Origin: Comamonas sp. GB3 AK4-5
GTDB taxonomy: Bacteria > Pseudomonadota > Gammaproteobacteria > Burkholderiales > Burkholderiaceae_C
Assembly: GCF_041320665.1 (NCBI RefSeq)
Contig: NZ_CP166730.1
Location: 2,170,001-2,234,000, forward strand
DNA: 64,000 nt
Reading direction: 5' to 3'
A program made the translations under genes and the position numbers. Positions 9,442 through 20,064 of this stretch are shown here, in pieces. The stretch's first letter is position 1. Each line of letters begins with the position of its first letter. The notes beneath the pieces are model-generated. The model saw only the letters and a program-made list of their open reading frames with translations, made no database searches and was not told the origin of the DNA.

Positions 9442-9990
9442 ATGCCCACCCCATCTGCATCTACCGACGATTCAATGCCAGAGCGCACACTGCGGGCCTC
9501 CGTCACCGCCCTGGGCGTGGACTGGCAGCAGCGGCCGTTGCGGCCCGAGCCCGGCCTGGCCGCCTTGCTGGCCCAGCCTGCCCTGAGCGAAGGCGACAAG
9601 GCCACGGTGGTCCAGGCACTGGGCGCCGAGCTGGTCGATGTCTGCCTGGCCCATGGCTACCACAGCATGGACCTGGTGGTGCTGCACCCGGACACGCCCG
9701 GTCTGGATGAAGCGCTGGCGCGTTTTGACCTGCCCCACACCCATGCCGACGACGAGGTGCGCTACATCGTGGACGGAGCAGGGCTGTTTGGATTTTTCGA
9801 CGCAGAGGGGCGCGAGCACAGCATGCGCGTAGGCCCGGGCGACTATCTGCGCGTGCCCGCGGGTGCGGAGCATCGCTTCACGCTCACCAGCGCGCGCCGC
9901 ATCAAGGCGTTGCGCTTGTTTAGCGACACCGCCGGCTGGGTGGCCCAGTACACGGCGCGCGTGGCCGACCCCATGGAGGTTTTGGAATGA
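9442..9990 (+). CDS. mtnD: acireductone dioxygenase-like cupin
   Basis: The protein has 182 residues and an ARD-type cupin. Metal ligands are visible as H99, H101 and E105 in [12 protein letters not shown] and H144 in PAGAEHRF. The enzyme cleaves acireductone in the methionine salvage pathway to the keto acid precursor of methionine, using Fe2+. The ATG at 9442 follows a purine-rich GAAAACGAGAG stretch. It overlaps the next gene by four bases (ATGA), so the two are translationally coupled. Confidence 0.85.
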   Translation: MPTPSASTDDSMPERTLRASVTALGVDWQQRPLRPEPGLAALLAQPALSEGDKATVVQALGAELVDVCLAHGYHSMDLVVLHPDTPGLDEALARFDLPHTHADDEVRYIVDGAGLFGFFDAEGREHSMRVGPGDYLRVPAGAEHRFTLTSARRIKALRLFSDTAGWVAQYTARVADPMEVLE

Positions 9991-11108
9991 AGCAGTCTGC
10001 CAACCATGTTCTGAGCCCTGTGCTGCACCGCCTGGATGTCGGCCTGTTTGTCCGTGCACAGGCTTTGCTGGATGAAGAGTGGCTGGCCCGCGATGCCGAA
10101 CTCGCACCCCTGCTGCCCGTGGTTCTGGCCCGGGGCGTGGGCCAGGACTGGCACAAGGCCGGCACCTTTCGCCACCACCTGGTGGGCGTGGCGCGTTCGC
10201 TGGCGCTGTGGAAGCAGCCCAAGGACATCCGCCTGCTGGGCCTGCTGCACAGCGTCTACGGCAATGCTTTTGTCGATCTGGTGAAGTTCGACGCCAGCAG
10301 CGAGCGAGGCAATCTGCAAGCGCTGGCAGGCGAGGGGGCGGAGCATCTGGTCTACCTGTTTTGCACCATGAGCCGCACCCAGTTTGTGCAAAAGCTGCTG
10401 GCAGGCGAGCTGGCGGCCGATGGCAGCCTGACGCTGGAGAAAAACGGCCCCGAGCCGCGCCAGACCATCACGCTGACGGCCTACGAGGTGGCAGCTTTTG
10501 CCATCGTCAGCATGGCCGACAGCATCGAGCAGTGGTTCAGCTGGCAGGAAGACATTTACTCGCGTTTCCCGGCCGTGGACGCCAGCCGCCCGCAAGGCGT
10601 GCACTGGGCGGCATCGCTATGGCCCGGGCCCATGCGGCCCAGCAGCCGCATGCTCAGCCAGATCAGCGCCTTGGGCCATGCGCTGCAGCATCCGGCGCTG
10701 AAAAGCCAGCTGCCGCTGCCGCCGGTGTTTGCCCACTGCAGCCAGCCGCTGGCCGCCAGCGACGAGGCCGCAGCCACGGCGCTGTACTGGGCGGTCATCC
10801 AGCAGGACATGCCGCTGGTGGACCTGGACGTGGCCACGGCCACGCTGGAACAGGCCGTGCGCCTCAACCCCTGGGTGGGCGAGCCGCAAATGGTGCTGGC
10901 CCAGCTCTATTTGTCCGCTGGCCGTGCGCAGGACGCGGCCCTGGCGGCCGAAAGCGCACTGCAATGCTTCAGCGCCTGGGGCAATGCCTGGGACAAGCGC
11001 GTGCAATGGGATGCCTGGATGGCCTGGACGCGCATTCTTCTGCAGTCTGCGCAGGAGGGTGGCTGGCCTCAGCGGCTGGACAAGCTCAACAATATGGCGC
11101 TGCGATGA
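9987..11108 (+). CDS. HD-like domain protein with C-terminal TPR-like region
   Basis: This 373-residue cytoplasmic protein is not firmly recognised. Residues 50-140 have an HD-hydrolase flavour ([14 protein letters not shown], then [11 protein letters not shown], with His residues spaced like metal ligands) and resemble what is annotated as DUF6817. Residues 290-345 look like TPR helices ([23 protein letters not shown]). It is coupled by ATGA overlap to the dioxygenase gene upstream and to a small gene downstream, so it is probably part of the same unit. Enzymatic activity is unknown. Confidence 0.7.
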   Translation: MKQSANHVLSPVLHRLDVGLFVRAQALLDEEWLARDAELAPLLPVVLARGVGQDWHKAGTFRHHLVGVARSLALWKQPKDIRLLGLLHSVYGNAFVDLVKFDASSERGNLQALAGEGAEHLVYLFCTMSRTQFVQKLLAGELAADGSLTLEKNGPEPRQTITLTAYEVAAFAIVSMADSIEQWFSWQEDIYSRFPAVDASRPQGVHWAASLWPGPMRPSSRMLSQISALGHALQHPALKSQLPLPPVFAHCSQPLAASDEAAATALYWAVIQQDMPLVDLDVATATLEQAVRLNPWVGEPQMVLAQLYLSAGRAQDAALAAESALQCFSAWGNAWDKRVQWDAWMAWTRILLQSAQEGGWPQRLDKLNNMALR

Positions 11109-11365
11109 GCAAGGGGCCCGACAATAGGAGTCTTATTGACGAGGAGCAATGCGTGAACGCACCCCAAAAACAGGAACATGCGGCACTGCGTGCCAGCTAC
11201 CACAAGGCCGCGGCCGATGCGGCCAAGAAGACCGCGCTGGTGCGGGCGCTGGCCGCCAAAGGCCCACGTGCCATCCAGGTGGCCAGTGAGACTGCGGCCA
11301 AGGCCGTCCGCCGCCGCAATGTGCTGGCAGCACAGCTCGCCGCCCTGGGCGTGGTGGATTTGTAA
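11105..11365 (+). CDS. small Ala/Lys-rich hypothetical protein
   Basis: The 86-residue protein is rich in Ala, Lys and Arg and predicted helical. Its ATG overlaps the previous stop (ATGA), which supports that it is real. A GTG at 11153, shortly after GAGGAG, is an alternative start giving a 70-residue product. No family is recognised. Confidence 0.55.
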   Translation: MSKGPDNRSLIDEEQCVNAPQKQEHAALRASYHKAAADAAKKTALVRALAAKGPRAIQVASETAAKAVRRRNVLAAQLAALGVVDL

Positions 11366-11528
11366 GAGCCACGCACCGCTGCGGTAGCGAGAGTGGCATG
11401 CGCCTGCCCAGGTGTTTTCTTTATGTTTCTTTGGAATAAAAAGATTTTTGGGTATGGCTTGTGGTAATATTCGATTGGTCGGTGCAGCAGTGGTTTGCAA
11501 AAAATGCTTCTGCACCGACACGATATAT

Positions 11529-11605
<77 letters not shown>

Positions 11606-11630
11606 CCAAAATCAAGCACAGCGCTTGTCA

Positions 11631-11658
11631 AAAAGGCCCACGAAAGTGGGCCTTTTTT
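11631..11658 (+). terminator. tRNA-fMet terminator
   Basis: AAAAGGCCCAC, a GAAA tetraloop and GTGGGCC followed by six T. Confidence 0.9.
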
Positions 11659-11779
11659 GTTGGCGGTGACGGCCTTATGCTGCGGGGCAGATGCTGTGGG
11701 CTCTGCGTGATGGAGAGGTAAAAACCTCTTTTACGCAGGCCCTGTATGCATTGGCTGTTCTTAGATCGTGAATACGTTC

Positions 11780-12952
11780 TTACAGCTCTTCCACCCGACG
11801 TGCCGGGTAGCTGTCCCAGCTTTGGCAGCCGGGGCAGTGCCAGAAATGGGTGCGGGCCTCGAAGCCGCAGGCCGCGCAGCGGTAGCGCAGCAAGGGTTTG
11901 CTGGCATGGTCCAGGGCTTTTTGCACCGCAGGGTGGTATTGCTCCTGGCTCAGCTTTTCACCTGCCAGCCATTTGGTGGCGGCCACCAGCGAAGGCTCGC
12001 GTGTGAGGTGCTGCACATACCAGCTGCGCTCGTCCGGGATGTTGCCGTCTTCTGCGGCGGCTGCGGGCTTGGCACCCAGGGTCACCAGCGCGTCCAGCAG
12101 GTCCAGCGATGGGGTCTGCTGGTAATGCTGGCGCAGCAAGGCCACGGTGTCTTCCTGGTGCTGGCTGGCGGCTGCCACCTCCAGCAGCAGTGGGGCGGCC
12201 AGGGGCAGGCCCTGAGGCGTTTCGGCCGCCAGGTGCAACAGGGTCTGGTAGGCGTCTTCGGCGCGGTCCAGGCGGAACAGGATCTGGGCCAGTGCAATGC
12301 GTGGGCGTATGGACTGGGGTGCGGTGGCTACGGCCTCGTGCAGCAGATCCAGCGCGGCTTCCAGCTGGGCGTTGGAGGCGTTTTCGGCGGCCTGCTCGCA
12401 CAGATAGTGGGCCAGGCGGGCGCTGAAGTCGCCCTGGCCTGCAGCCTGCATGCGCCGGGCAATGTCGGCGGCCTGGGGCCAGTCGCGCGAGCGTTCGTAG
12501 ATAGCCAGCAGCGCCAGCCTCGACTCGGTTTCGTACGGGGTGGCCTCCAGGCGGCGCAAAGCCTCTTCGGCGCGGTCCAGCAGGCCGGCTTTCAGAAAGT
12601 CCTGGGCAATGCCATGCTGGGCACGCTCGCGGTCACTGGGGCTGAGATCGGCACGCGAGAGCAGGTGCTCATGCACGCGCACGGCACGGTTGTATTCACC
12701 ACGGCGGCGAAACAGATTGCCCAGAGCGAAATGCAGCTCCGTGGTGTCGGGGTCGTTTTGCACGGCCTCGATAAAGGCATCGATGGCCTTGTCCTGCTGC
12801 TCGTTGAGCAAAAAGTTCAGGCCCTTGAAATAGGCCTTGGGGGCCTGGCGGTTTTCGGCGCGGATCTGGCGCAGGTCCAGGCGCGAAGCCAGCCAGCCCA
12901 AGATGAAAGCCAGCGGCAGGCCCAGCAAGAGCCAGCTGAGATCAAATTCCAT
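11780..12952 (-). CDS. lapB: LapB/YciM, TPR scaffold regulating LPS synthesis
   Basis: The 390-residue protein has an N-terminal membrane anchor (residues 4-22, LSWLLLGLPLAFILGWLAS), a series of TPR helices (about 50-320) and a C-terminal rubredoxin-type metal site: CAACGF and HFWHCPGC near 360-380. In enterobacteria LapB recruits FtsH to degrade LpxC. The start at 12952 gives the conserved MEF.....W N-terminus. It overlaps lapA by 11 bases, as in many proteobacteria. Confidence 0.93.
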   Translation of the reverse strand: MEFDLSWLLLGLPLAFILGWLASRLDLRQIRAENRQAPKAYFKGLNFLLNEQQDKAIDAFIEAVQNDPDTTELHFALGNLFRRRGEYNRAVRVHEHLLSRADLSPSDRERAQHGIAQDFLKAGLLDRAEEALRRLEATPYETESRLALLAIYERSRDWPQAADIARRMQAAGQGDFSARLAHYLCEQAAENASNAQLEAALDLLHEAVATAPQSIRPRIALAQILFRLDRAEDAYQTLLHLAAETPQGLPLAAPLLLEVAAASQHQEDTVALLRQHYQQTPSLDLLDALVTLGAKPAAAAEDGNIPDERSWYVQHLTREPSLVAATKWLAGEKLSQEQYHPAVQKALDHASKPLLRYRCAACGFEARTHFWHCPGCQSWDSYPARRVEEL

Positions 12953-13259
12953 GGATGCTCGAAGTGATGGTGTCGGAAGAGGTGGCGGGCGCTGCGCTTT
13001 CAGGCGCCGTGCTGGCGGCCTGTTGGTCTTGCATCTGTCGCTGTGCTGCGGCTTTGCGGTGCTTCCACCAGCGCGGCACCATGCCCAGCACCCCGGCCAC
13101 CAGGCCCAGTGCAAAGGCCGTCAGCACCACCAGCACCAATGGTGCCTGCCACCTGGTGCCGAAGAAGAAGTGCACGCTGACTTCTTGCTGGTTGTTCAGT
13201 GCGAAGGCGAAGAGGGTGAAAAAAATGGCTGCCTTGAGCAGCCACAGCAGGTATTTCAT
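12942..13259 (-). CDS. lapA: LapA family inner-membrane protein
   Basis: The 105-residue protein has two transmembrane helices (about 3-21 and 39-61) and a cytoplasmic Ser/Ala/Thr-rich tail after RWWKHRK. The NNQQEVSVHFFFG segment between the helices is typical of LapA/DUF1049. It lies directly upstream of and overlapping lapB. Confidence 0.9.
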   Translation of the reverse strand: MKYLLWLLKAAIFFTLFAFALNNQQEVSVHFFFGTRWQAPLVLVVLTAFALGLVAGVLGMVPRWWKHRKAAAQRQMQDQQAASTAPESAAPATSSDTITSSIHGI

Positions 13260-13330
13260 GTGCGCCCTTGAAGTATCAGGCCAATTCTAGGGCCAACATC
13301 CGGTGGGCTGGCGCAATGCGGGCGGTGGGC

Positions 13331-13663
13331 TCAGGCCGTGGTGGGCTCGGCAGCCTTGGGGGCGGCGCAGAGCTGCGCGGCCGTGTCGCGGTCTACGTCT
13401 TCGCGCAAGGCCTTGCCTGGTTTGAAGTGGGGGACGCGCTTGGCGGGAATCTGCACGGCTTCACCGCTGCGGGGATTGCGGCCGAGGCGGGGAGGGCGGC
13501 GGGTGACGGAAAAGCTGCCGAAACCGCGGATTTCAATGCGTTGGCCACGCACCAGGGCATCGCCGGCTGCATCCAGAATGGTTTTCACGGCCAGTTCGGC
13601 ATCGCGCTGGGTCAGCTGATCGAAGCGGGCGGCCAATTCCTCGACGAGGTCAGATCGGGTCAT
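13331..13663 (-). CDS. ihfB: integration host factor beta subunit
   Basis: The 110-residue protein is of the HU/IHF family, with [14 protein letters not shown] at the N-terminus and the DNA-bending arm signature [24 protein letters not shown]. It pairs with IhfA to bend DNA and serves many phage integration reactions. The gene sits directly downstream of rpsA, the usual order. The C-terminus is about 15 residues longer than in E. coli, rich in Ala and Pro. Confidence 0.95.
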   Translation of the reverse strand: MTRSDLVEELAARFDQLTQRDAELAVKTILDAAGDALVRGQRIEIRGFGSFSVTRRPPRLGRNPRSGEAVQIPAKRVPHFKPGKALREDVDRDTAAQLCAAPKAAEPTTA

Positions 13664-13698
13664 CGCACAAACTAGAAGCTTGCAAAGGGTAAAAGCAC

Positions 13699-13725
13699 AG
13701 CGGGCGCCGTGAAAGCGCCCGCTGC
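13699..13725 (-). terminator. hairpin after rpsA
   Basis: CAGCGGGCGC pairs with GCGCCCGCTG around CGTGAAA. On the minus strand it is followed by TGCTTTT. It would reduce read-through from rpsA into ihfB. Confidence 0.65.
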
Positions 13726-13766
13726 GATGGAGTCCTCCGGGTTAGCGCAGGGCTAACGCCAGGGGA

Positions 13767-15449
13767 TTACTTGTCGGCGTCCAGCTTGGCGCGCAGCAGA
13801 GCACCCAGGCTGGTGGTGCCGGCGTTTTCCTTGGAGGACTGAGCCGACAGGGAAGCCATGGCTTCTTGTTGGTCAGCCTGGTCCTTGGCCTTGATGGACA
13901 GCTGGATGTTGCGGCTCTTGCGATCCACGTTCACCACCACGACGGAGACTTCTTCGCCTTCCTTCAGGACGGAGCGAGCATCTTCCACGCGGTCTTGCGA
14001 GATTTCGGAAGCGCGCAGGTAGCCCACGATGTCTTCGCCCAGGTCGATTTCAGCGCCCTTGGCGTCCACAGTCTTGACCTTGCCGGTCACCAGGGAGCCC
14101 TTGTCGTTCACGGTCACGAAGGTGGTGAAGGGGTCGCCGTCCAGTTGCTTGATGCCCAGGGAGATGCGCTCGCGCTCCACGTCCACGGCCAGCACGATGG
14201 CTTCGACTTCTTGGCCCTTCTTGTAGTTACGAACAGCGGCTTCGCCGGTTTCGTTCCAGGACAGGTCGGACAGGTGCACCAGGCCGTCGATACCGGCAGC
14301 CAGGCCCACGAACACGCCGAAGTCGGTGATGGACTTGATGGGGCCCTTCACGCGGTCGCCGCGCTTGGTGTTTTGCGCAAATTCTTGCCAAGGATTGGCC
14401 TTGCATTGCTTCATGCCCAGCGAGATGCGACGCTTGTCTTCGTCGATCTCCAGCACCATGACTTCGACTTCGTCGCCCAGAGCCACCAGCTTGGAAGGAG
14501 CAACGTTCTTGTTGGTCCAGTCCATTTCGGAGACGTGCACCAGGCCTTCGATGCCGGGTTCCAGTTCCACGAATGCGCCGTAGTCGGCGATGTTGGTGAC
14601 CTTGCCGAACAGACGGGTAGCCGAAGGATAGCGGCGCGAAACGCCCATCCAGGGGTCATCACCCATTTGCTTCAGACCCAGGGACACGCGGTTCTTTTCG
14701 GTGTCGAACTTCAGGATCTTGGCAGTGATTTCTTGGCCAGCGGTCACCACTTCGGAGGGGTGACGCACACGGCGCCATGCCATGTCGGTGATGTGCAGCA
14801 GGCCGTCGATACCGCCCAGGTCCACGAACGCACCGTATTCGGTGATGTTCTTGACCACGCCTTGAACAATGGCGCCTTCCTTCAGGGTTTCCATCAGCTT
14901 GGCGCGCTCTTCGCCCATGGAGGCTTCGACCACAGCGCGGCGCGACAGCACCACGTTGTTGCGCTTGCGATCCAGCTTGATGACCTTGAATTCCAGGGTC
15001 TTGTTTTCGTAGGGGGTCAGGTCCTTGATAGGACGGGTGTCGATCAGCGAACCGGGCAGGAAAGCGCGGATGCCGTTGACCAGAACGGTCAGGCCGCCCT
15101 TGACCTTGCCGGAGGTGGTGCCGGTCACGAATTCGCCGGATTCCAGCGCCTTTTCCAGGGCCAGCCAGGAAGCCAGACGCTTGGCGGTGTCGCGCGACAG
15201 GATGGTGTCGCCGTAGCCGTTTTCGATGGAGCCGATGGCCACGGACACGAAGTCACCCACTTGGACTTCGATTTCGCCCTGGTCGTTCTTGAATTCGTCG
15301 ATTGGCACATAGGCTTCCGACTTCAAGCCAGCGTTCACCACCACGAAGTTGTGCTCAACGCGCACGACTTCAGCGGTAATGACTTCGCCAGGACGCATTT
15401 CGGTGCGTGTCAACGACTCTTCAAAAAGGGCGGCAAAAGATTCAGACAT
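13767..15449 (-). CDS. rpsA: 30S ribosomal protein S1
   Basis: The protein has 560 residues and six S1 OB-fold repeats, each with the VxG.V..I.dyGaFVdl pattern; repeats 3-6 carry the GxxGLVHxSd motif. S1 delivers mRNA to the 30S subunit. The start [13 protein letters not shown] is the family start; upstream codons in frame are spurious. It lies between aroA-cmk and ihfB, the order seen in E. coli around cmk-rpsA-ihfB. Confidence 0.97.
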   Translation of the reverse strand: MSESFAALFEESLTRTEMRPGEVITAEVVRVEHNFVVVNAGLKSEAYVPIDEFKNDQGEIEVQVGDFVSVAIGSIENGYGDTILSRDTAKRLASWLALEKALESGEFVTGTTSGKVKGGLTVLVNGIRAFLPGSLIDTRPIKDLTPYENKTLEFKVIKLDRKRNNVVLSRRAVVEASMGEERAKLMETLKEGAIVQGVVKNITEYGAFVDLGGIDGLLHITDMAWRRVRHPSEVVTAGQEITAKILKFDTEKNRVSLGLKQMGDDPWMGVSRRYPSATRLFGKVTNIADYGAFVELEPGIEGLVHVSEMDWTNKNVAPSKLVALGDEVEVMVLEIDEDKRRISLGMKQCKANPWQEFAQNTKRGDRVKGPIKSITDFGVFVGLAAGIDGLVHLSDLSWNETGEAAVRNYKKGQEVEAIVLAVDVERERISLGIKQLDGDPFTTFVTVNDKGSLVTGKVKTVDAKGAEIDLGEDIVGYLRASEISQDRVEDARSVLKEGEEVSVVVVNVDRKSRNIQLSIKAKDQADQQEAMASLSAQSSKENAGTTSLGALLRAKLDADK

Positions 15450-15633
15450 GTAGTTCCTTGACCGGATGCAGGTTTCCGTCGGCACCATTGCCGACGTTTT
15501 TAAGGCTGCACACGGAGGGTTGTGGGCTCGCACCCACGGGGTTCTAGGTTGCAAACCGCAGCGCCAGTGCGCGTGAAAAGCGCGGATGTGGCGTGCGGAC
15601 CTGTGCTTTTTGGGGACTGGTTCAGCCCTGTGC

Positions 15634-17691
15634 CTATTGGCTTGCGCCTGGTGTTGTTGCACCTTGCGCAAAAGGCTGGCGCTGTGCCCACCAGTTCAAC
15701 ACCTGCTGCACGGCCTCATCGATCGTGCCGCAGGAATTGTCTAGGCGCATAGCGTCTTCTGCAGGTTTAAGCGGCGCCGCAGCGCGTTGTGTATCGCGTG
15801 CGTCTCTCGCCTCCAAGTCAGCAAAAAGCGCATCCATGTTAGCAGAAAGGCCCTTGGAAATCAATTGCTTATACCTACGCTCGGCGCGGCATTGCACGCT
15901 GGCCGTGAGGTAGACCTTGAGCGGGGCGTCGGGGAAGATCTCCGTGCCCATGTCGCGCCCATCGGCCACCAGGCCGGGCAGGGCGCGGAAGGCGTGCTGC
16001 ATGTCCACCAGCGCGGCGCGCACAGCGGGGAAGGCCGAAACCTGGGAGGCATGCATGCCGGCCGTTTCGCTGCGAATGGCCAGGGACACATCTTCGCCAT
16101 TGACCAGCACGCGCTGGTCGGCGGTGAATTCCAGACGCTGTTCGGCCATCAGCGTGGCAATGCGCTCGGCATTGGCGGCTTCCAGCGCTAGGCCGGCGCG
16201 CGTGGCCACCAGGCCGGTGATGCGGTAGAGCGCGCCCGAGTCCAGCAGGTGGTAGCCCAGGGCCTCGGCCACTTGCGCCGCGATCGTGCCCTTGCCCGAG
16301 CCCGAGGTGCCGTCAATGCAGATCACGGGAATGCGTGCGTTGGCCGTGTCGCAGACCGAGAACAAGGCCTCGAAGTAATCAGGGAAGGTCTTGGCCACGC
16401 ACTGCGGGTCTTCGATGCGCACCGGCAGGCCGGCCGGGTTGAAGGCGGCCAGCGAGAAGCACATGGCCACGCGGTGGTCGTCGTAGGTGTGGATGCTGCC
16501 GGCTTTCCATGCAGCTGCGGCGGCTGGCGGCGTGATGCAGATGTAATCCGCGCCTTCCTCCACCGTGGCGCCCAGCTTGCGCAGCTCGGTGGCCATGGCA
16601 GCAATGCGATCGGTCTCCTTGACGCGCCAACTGGCGATGTTGGTCAGGCGGGTCGTGCCCTCGGCATAGAGCGCCATGACGGCCAGTGTCATGGCTGCAT
16701 CGGGGATGTGGTTGCAGTCCAGGTCTATGGCCTTGAGCGGCCAGGCCCCACGCGAAACCTGCAGCCAGTTCGGGCCGCTGTCCACCTGGGCGCCCATGGA
16801 GCGGGTGGCCTCGACAAAGCGAATATCGCCCTGGATGGAGTCCTGGCCCACTCCCAAAATCTTGACGCCGTTGTGGCCTGCAGTGTTGGCCGCAATGGCA
16901 CCAAGCGCTATGAAGTAGCTAGCAGACGAGGCGTCGGCTTCGACATGAATATCGCCGGGCGACTGGTAGCGGCTGCCGGCCGGAATCACAAAGCGTTGCC
17001 AGTCTTCGTTTTTCACCGCAATGCCAAAGCGGGCCAGCAGCGCAAGCGTGATGTGGATATAGGGCTTGGAGATCAGCTCGCCCACCACCTCGATGGTGAT
17101 GTCGCGGTCCGTTGCCAGCAGGGGCAGGGCCATCAGCAGCGCGGTCAGAAACTGGCTGGAGACATCGCCGCGCACCGGAATGGCTTGCGTGCTCAGCTGG
17201 CTGAAATCGGGCTGACCAATCTGGAGCGGCGGAAAGCCTGGGTTGCCCAGATAGTCAATGCTGCAGCCGAGTTGGCGCAAGGCATCCACCAGGTCGCCAA
17301 TGGGGCGCTCGTGCATGCGGGGCACGCCCGTCATCTCAAAGTTGCCACCCAGCACGGCCAGGGCCGCAGTCAGCGGGCGCATGGCGGTGCCGGCATTGCC
17401 CAGGAACAGTGTGGCGGCTGTGCCCGCAGGCAATTGGCCGCCAATGCCGGTGACTGCAATCGGCTGGCCCGGGGTCACGGCAGCGGGCTGAATACGGCAG
17501 CCCAACTGCTGCAGGCCGGCCAGCATGACGCGGGTGTCGTCCGAATCCAGCAGATCGTGGATGGTGGTCGTGCCCTGGCTGAGGGCGGCCAGCAGCAGCA
17601 CGCGGTTGGAAATGCTTTTGGAGCCGGGCAGGTGGACCGTGCCGCCGGCCGTGGCCAGCGGAGGAAGGTCGAGAAACGCGGTGCGGAACAT
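15634..17691 (-). CDS. bifunctional EPSP synthase / cytidylate kinase (AroA-Cmk fusion)
   Basis: One uninterrupted frame of 685 residues. Residues 1-440 are 3-phosphoshikimate 1-carboxyvinyltransferase: [30 protein letters not shown] and the [10 protein letters not shown] motif are present. Residues 446-670 are cytidylate kinase with P-loop [17 protein letters not shown] and [13 protein letters not shown]. The first step serves chorismate synthesis, the second pyrimidine nucleotides. In most bacteria these are separate genes; the fused form is known in Comamonadaceae annotations. rpsA follows, as it follows cmk elsewhere. Confidence 0.94.
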   Translation of the reverse strand: MFRTAFLDLPPLATAGGTVHLPGSKSISNRVLLLAALSQGTTTIHDLLDSDDTRVMLAGLQQLGCRIQPAAVTPGQPIAVTGIGGQLPAGTAATLFLGNAGTAMRPLTAALAVLGGNFEMTGVPRMHERPIGDLVDALRQLGCSIDYLGNPGFPPLQIGQPDFSQLSTQAIPVRGDVSSQFLTALLMALPLLATDRDITIEVVGELISKPYIHITLALLARFGIAVKNEDWQRFVIPAGSRYQSPGDIHVEADASSASYFIALGAIAANTAGHNGVKILGVGQDSIQGDIRFVEATRSMGAQVDSGPNWLQVSRGAWPLKAIDLDCNHIPDAAMTLAVMALYAEGTTRLTNIASWRVKETDRIAAMATELRKLGATVEEGADYICITPPAAAAAWKAGSIHTYDDHRVAMCFSLAAFNPAGLPVRIEDPQCVAKTFPDYFEALFSVCDTANARIPVICIDGTSGSGKGTIAAQVAEALGYHLLDSGALYRITGLVATRAGLALEAANAERIATLMAEQRLEFTADQRVLVNGEDVSLAIRSETAGMHASQVSAFPAVRAALVDMQHAFRALPGLVADGRDMGTEIFPDAPLKVYLTASVQCRAERRYKQLISKGLSANMDALFADLEARDARDTQRAAAPLKPAEDAMRLDNSCGTIDEAVQQVLNWWAQRQPFAQGATTPGASQ

Positions 17692-17787
17692 GCGGGTTCC
17701 TTCAAAAAGGTCAAAAAAGCGGTACGAGATTGTGGAGGCAGGCCTTGGTGCAGCGCGTGCCTGTCTGCAAGCGAAATGCGCTGCAGC

Positions 17788-18675
17788 TCAGTCTTTGTGG
17801 GCGCTGGCCATGGCCTGGCCTATGGTCCATTGCAGCCGGCTTTGGCTGGCACTGGTCAGCAAGGTTTGCAGGGCTGTGGCGTCGTCGGCCTCCATGGCCT
17901 GCTCCAGCTCCTGCAGCGCCAGCTGGAACTGGCGCGCCTGGGCCAGCACTTCTTTTTTGTTGGCCAGCAAAATATCACGCCAGATCTGCGGGTCGCCCGC
18001 GCCAATGCGGGTGAAGTCGCGAAAGCCCGGGCCGGCCAGCGACAGATAGGTGTCGCCATCGGCCTGGCGCAGCATGCTGCGCATCATGGCAAAGGCCAGC
18101 AAATGGGGAAGGTGGCTGACGGCGGCCAGGGCGTTGTCGTGTAGCTCGGGCGCCATGACGCTGACGCGGCAGCCCAGGGCCTGCCACAGCGCCTGGGCGC
18201 GTTGCAGCTGGACGCTGTGGGTGTGCGCCGTAGGCGTCAATACCACCTGGGCGCCCTGGTAGAGCTGGGCGTCGGCATGCTCCACGCCGGCCACTTCCTT
18301 GCCGGTGATGGGGTGTGCGGGCACAAAGCTGGCCAGTTGCTCGCCCAGGGCCTGTGCGGCAGCTTGGGCCACATCCACCTTGGTGGAGCCCACGTCCATG
18401 ACCAGCATCTGGGCGGTGATGTGGGGGCGAATGCTGCGCAGCGTGGCTTCGGTGGCGGCCACGGGCACGGCCAGCAGCACCAGGTCGGAGCCGGCGGCGG
18501 CCTGGGCAGCGTCGGTGACGGCGGCATCGATCACGCCCAGCTGCAGCGCGCGTGCGGTGGTGGACGGTGATTTGCTGTAGCCCACCACGCGGCGCACCAG
18601 GCCGGCTTTTTTCAGCGCCAGCGCAAACGATCCGCCCATCAGGCCGCAGCCCAGCAATCCCAGTTGGTCAAACAT
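17788..18675 (-). CDS. tyrA: prephenate dehydrogenase
   Basis: The 295-residue enzyme has an N-terminal GLLGCGLMGGSFALALK dinucleotide-binding motif (7-23), the VMDVGSTK segment and the FVPAHPITGKEVAGVEHAD active-site region with catalytic His. It converts prephenate to 4-hydroxyphenylpyruvate for tyrosine. There is no fused chorismate mutase; that lies on the adjacent pheA, 12 bases upstream in the operon. Confidence 0.94.
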   Translation of the reverse strand: MFDQLGLLGCGLMGGSFALALKKAGLVRRVVGYSKSPSTTARALQLGVIDAAVTDAAQAAAGSDLVLLAVPVAATEATLRSIRPHITAQMLVMDVGSTKVDVAQAAAQALGEQLASFVPAHPITGKEVAGVEHADAQLYQGAQVVLTPTAHTHSVQLQRAQALWQALGCRVSVMAPELHDNALAAVSHLPHLLAFAMMRSMLRQADGDTYLSLAGPGFRDFTRIGAGDPQIWRDILLANKKEVLAQARQFQLALQELEQAMEADDATALQTLLTSASQSRLQWTIGQAMASAHKD

Positions 18676-18687
18676 CGCAGCCCGTCC

Positions 18688-19791
18688 TCAACCCGCAGCC
18701 ACGGGGTAGGTGCCCAGCACCTTGTAGAAGGCGCTGAGGCCTTGCAGCTCGGCCAGGGCCTGGGCCACATGGGGCTGGTCCGGGTGGCCTTCGATGTCCA
18801 CGTAGAAGTAGTACTCCCATTTGCCGGTGCGCGCCGGGCGCGACTCGAAGCGGGTCATGGACACGCCATGCTGCTTGAGCGGCACCAGCAGATCGTGCAC
18901 GGCGCCGGGGCGGTTGGGCACGGAGATGATGATGCTGGTGCAGTCATGGCCGCTGGGCGCCGGCGTGGGCAGGGTGCCGGGCAGGCAGATGACGGCAAAA
19001 CGGGTGCGGTTATAGGCCTCGTCCTGGATGGCATGGGCCACCACATGCAGGCCGAACTGCTGGGCCGCACGCTCGCCGGCAATGCCGGCCCAAGTGGGGT
19101 TGAGCGCGGCCAGGCGCGCGCCCTCGGCATTGCTTTCCACCGGGCGGCGCTCGGCATGCGGCAGGTGCTTGGACAACCAGCTCTGGCATTGGGCCAGGGC
19201 CTGGGGGTGGGCTGCCACCACTTCAATGCCCTCGGCCGAATTGCTGGTGCGCAGCAGGTTGTGGCGGATCAGCAGGCTGACCTCGCCCACCACCTGGCAG
19301 GGCGTGTGCAGCAGCATGTCCAGCGAGCGGGTGACCACGCCTTCGGTGGAATTCTCAATGCCCACCACGCCGTATTGGGCGCTGCCGGCGGCCGTGGCGT
19401 GAAAGACTTCTTCAAAGCTGCCGCAGTACAGCAGATTGGCCGCACCGCCAAAGTACTGGATGGCGGCCTCTTCGCAGAAGGTGCCGGCCGGGCCCAGCAC
19501 GGCCACGCGCTGGGGCGATTCCAGTGCCAGGCAGGCGGACATGATTTCGCGCCAGATGGCGGCCACATGCTGGCCCTTGAGCGGGCCGGGGTTGGCGCCC
19601 TTGATCTTCTCGATCACCTGGGCCACGCGGTCGGGGCGGAAGAAGGCCGAGCCCTCGTGCTTTTTGACCTCGCCCACACGCTCGGCCACCAGGGCGCGCT
19701 GGTTCAGCAGGGTCAGCAACTGCTGGTCGAGGTTGTCGATCTGCACACGCAGGCTGGCCAGTTCCGGGGTGGCTTGGGGTTCTGTGCTCAT
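18688..19791 (-). CDS. pheA: bifunctional chorismate mutase / prephenate dehydratase (P-protein)
   Basis: The protein has 367 residues: an AroQ-type chorismate mutase (about 8-90, LRVQIDNLDQQLLTLLNQRA), a prephenate dehydratase domain (about 95-275, with GPAGTFCEEA and GIENSTEGVV) and a C-terminal ACT domain with the ESRP feedback motif (SMTRFESRPARTGKWEYYFY). The ACT domain binds phenylalanine for feedback inhibition. The gene is in an operon with tyrA and aroA-cmk. Confidence 0.95.
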   Translation of the reverse strand: MSTEPQATPELASLRVQIDNLDQQLLTLLNQRALVAERVGEVKKHEGSAFFRPDRVAQVIEKIKGANPGPLKGQHVAAIWREIMSACLALESPQRVAVLGPAGTFCEEAAIQYFGGAANLLYCGSFEEVFHATAAGSAQYGVVGIENSTEGVVTRSLDMLLHTPCQVVGEVSLLIRHNLLRTSNSAEGIEVVAAHPQALAQCQSWLSKHLPHAERRPVESNAEGARLAALNPTWAGIAGERAAQQFGLHVVAHAIQDEAYNRTRFAVICLPGTLPTPAPSGHDCTSIIISVPNRPGAVHDLLVPLKQHGVSMTRFESRPARTGKWEYYFYVDIEGHPDQPHVAQALAELQGLSAFYKVLGTYPVAAG

Positions 19792-19977
19792 GGTGCTAGT
19801 AAAAATCGGAGCATCTATAGCGCGTCACATCAGGGTTTCGATATGTTTTGTCTTTGAAACGCTTGATGTGTCTGCGGTGAATGCTCCTGTTTGTTCAGTG
19901 GAGGAAAGGTGCTGCGATTGATGCCCAGAGTCTATGCAACTGGCGCTTGCCCGGGTCAGGGACAGCGAGCAAGGGCC

Positions 19978-20058
19978 TATACCGGCCGCGCCGCCCCGCA
20001 GCGAGGCTGTCGTCCCCCTCCCACGCAGTGAGAGAGGGGGCGCGGCAAAGCCGCTCAG
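19978..20058. repeat. REP-like intergenic GC-rich repeat candidate
   Basis: The segment between pheA and serC carries CCCCCTCCC and GAGAGAGGGGG arms with a short spacer, followed by GCGGCAAAGCCGC, another small inverted repeat. This composition is typical of dispersed intergenic repeats in Comamonadaceae, but only one copy is in this window. Confidence 0.4.
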
Positions 20059-20064
20059 GGGTGT

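Noticed and set aside
16249..18144. Plus-strand frame of 631 codons
   Set aside because: Antisense of the aroA-cmk and tyrA genes, typical of GC-rich DNA.
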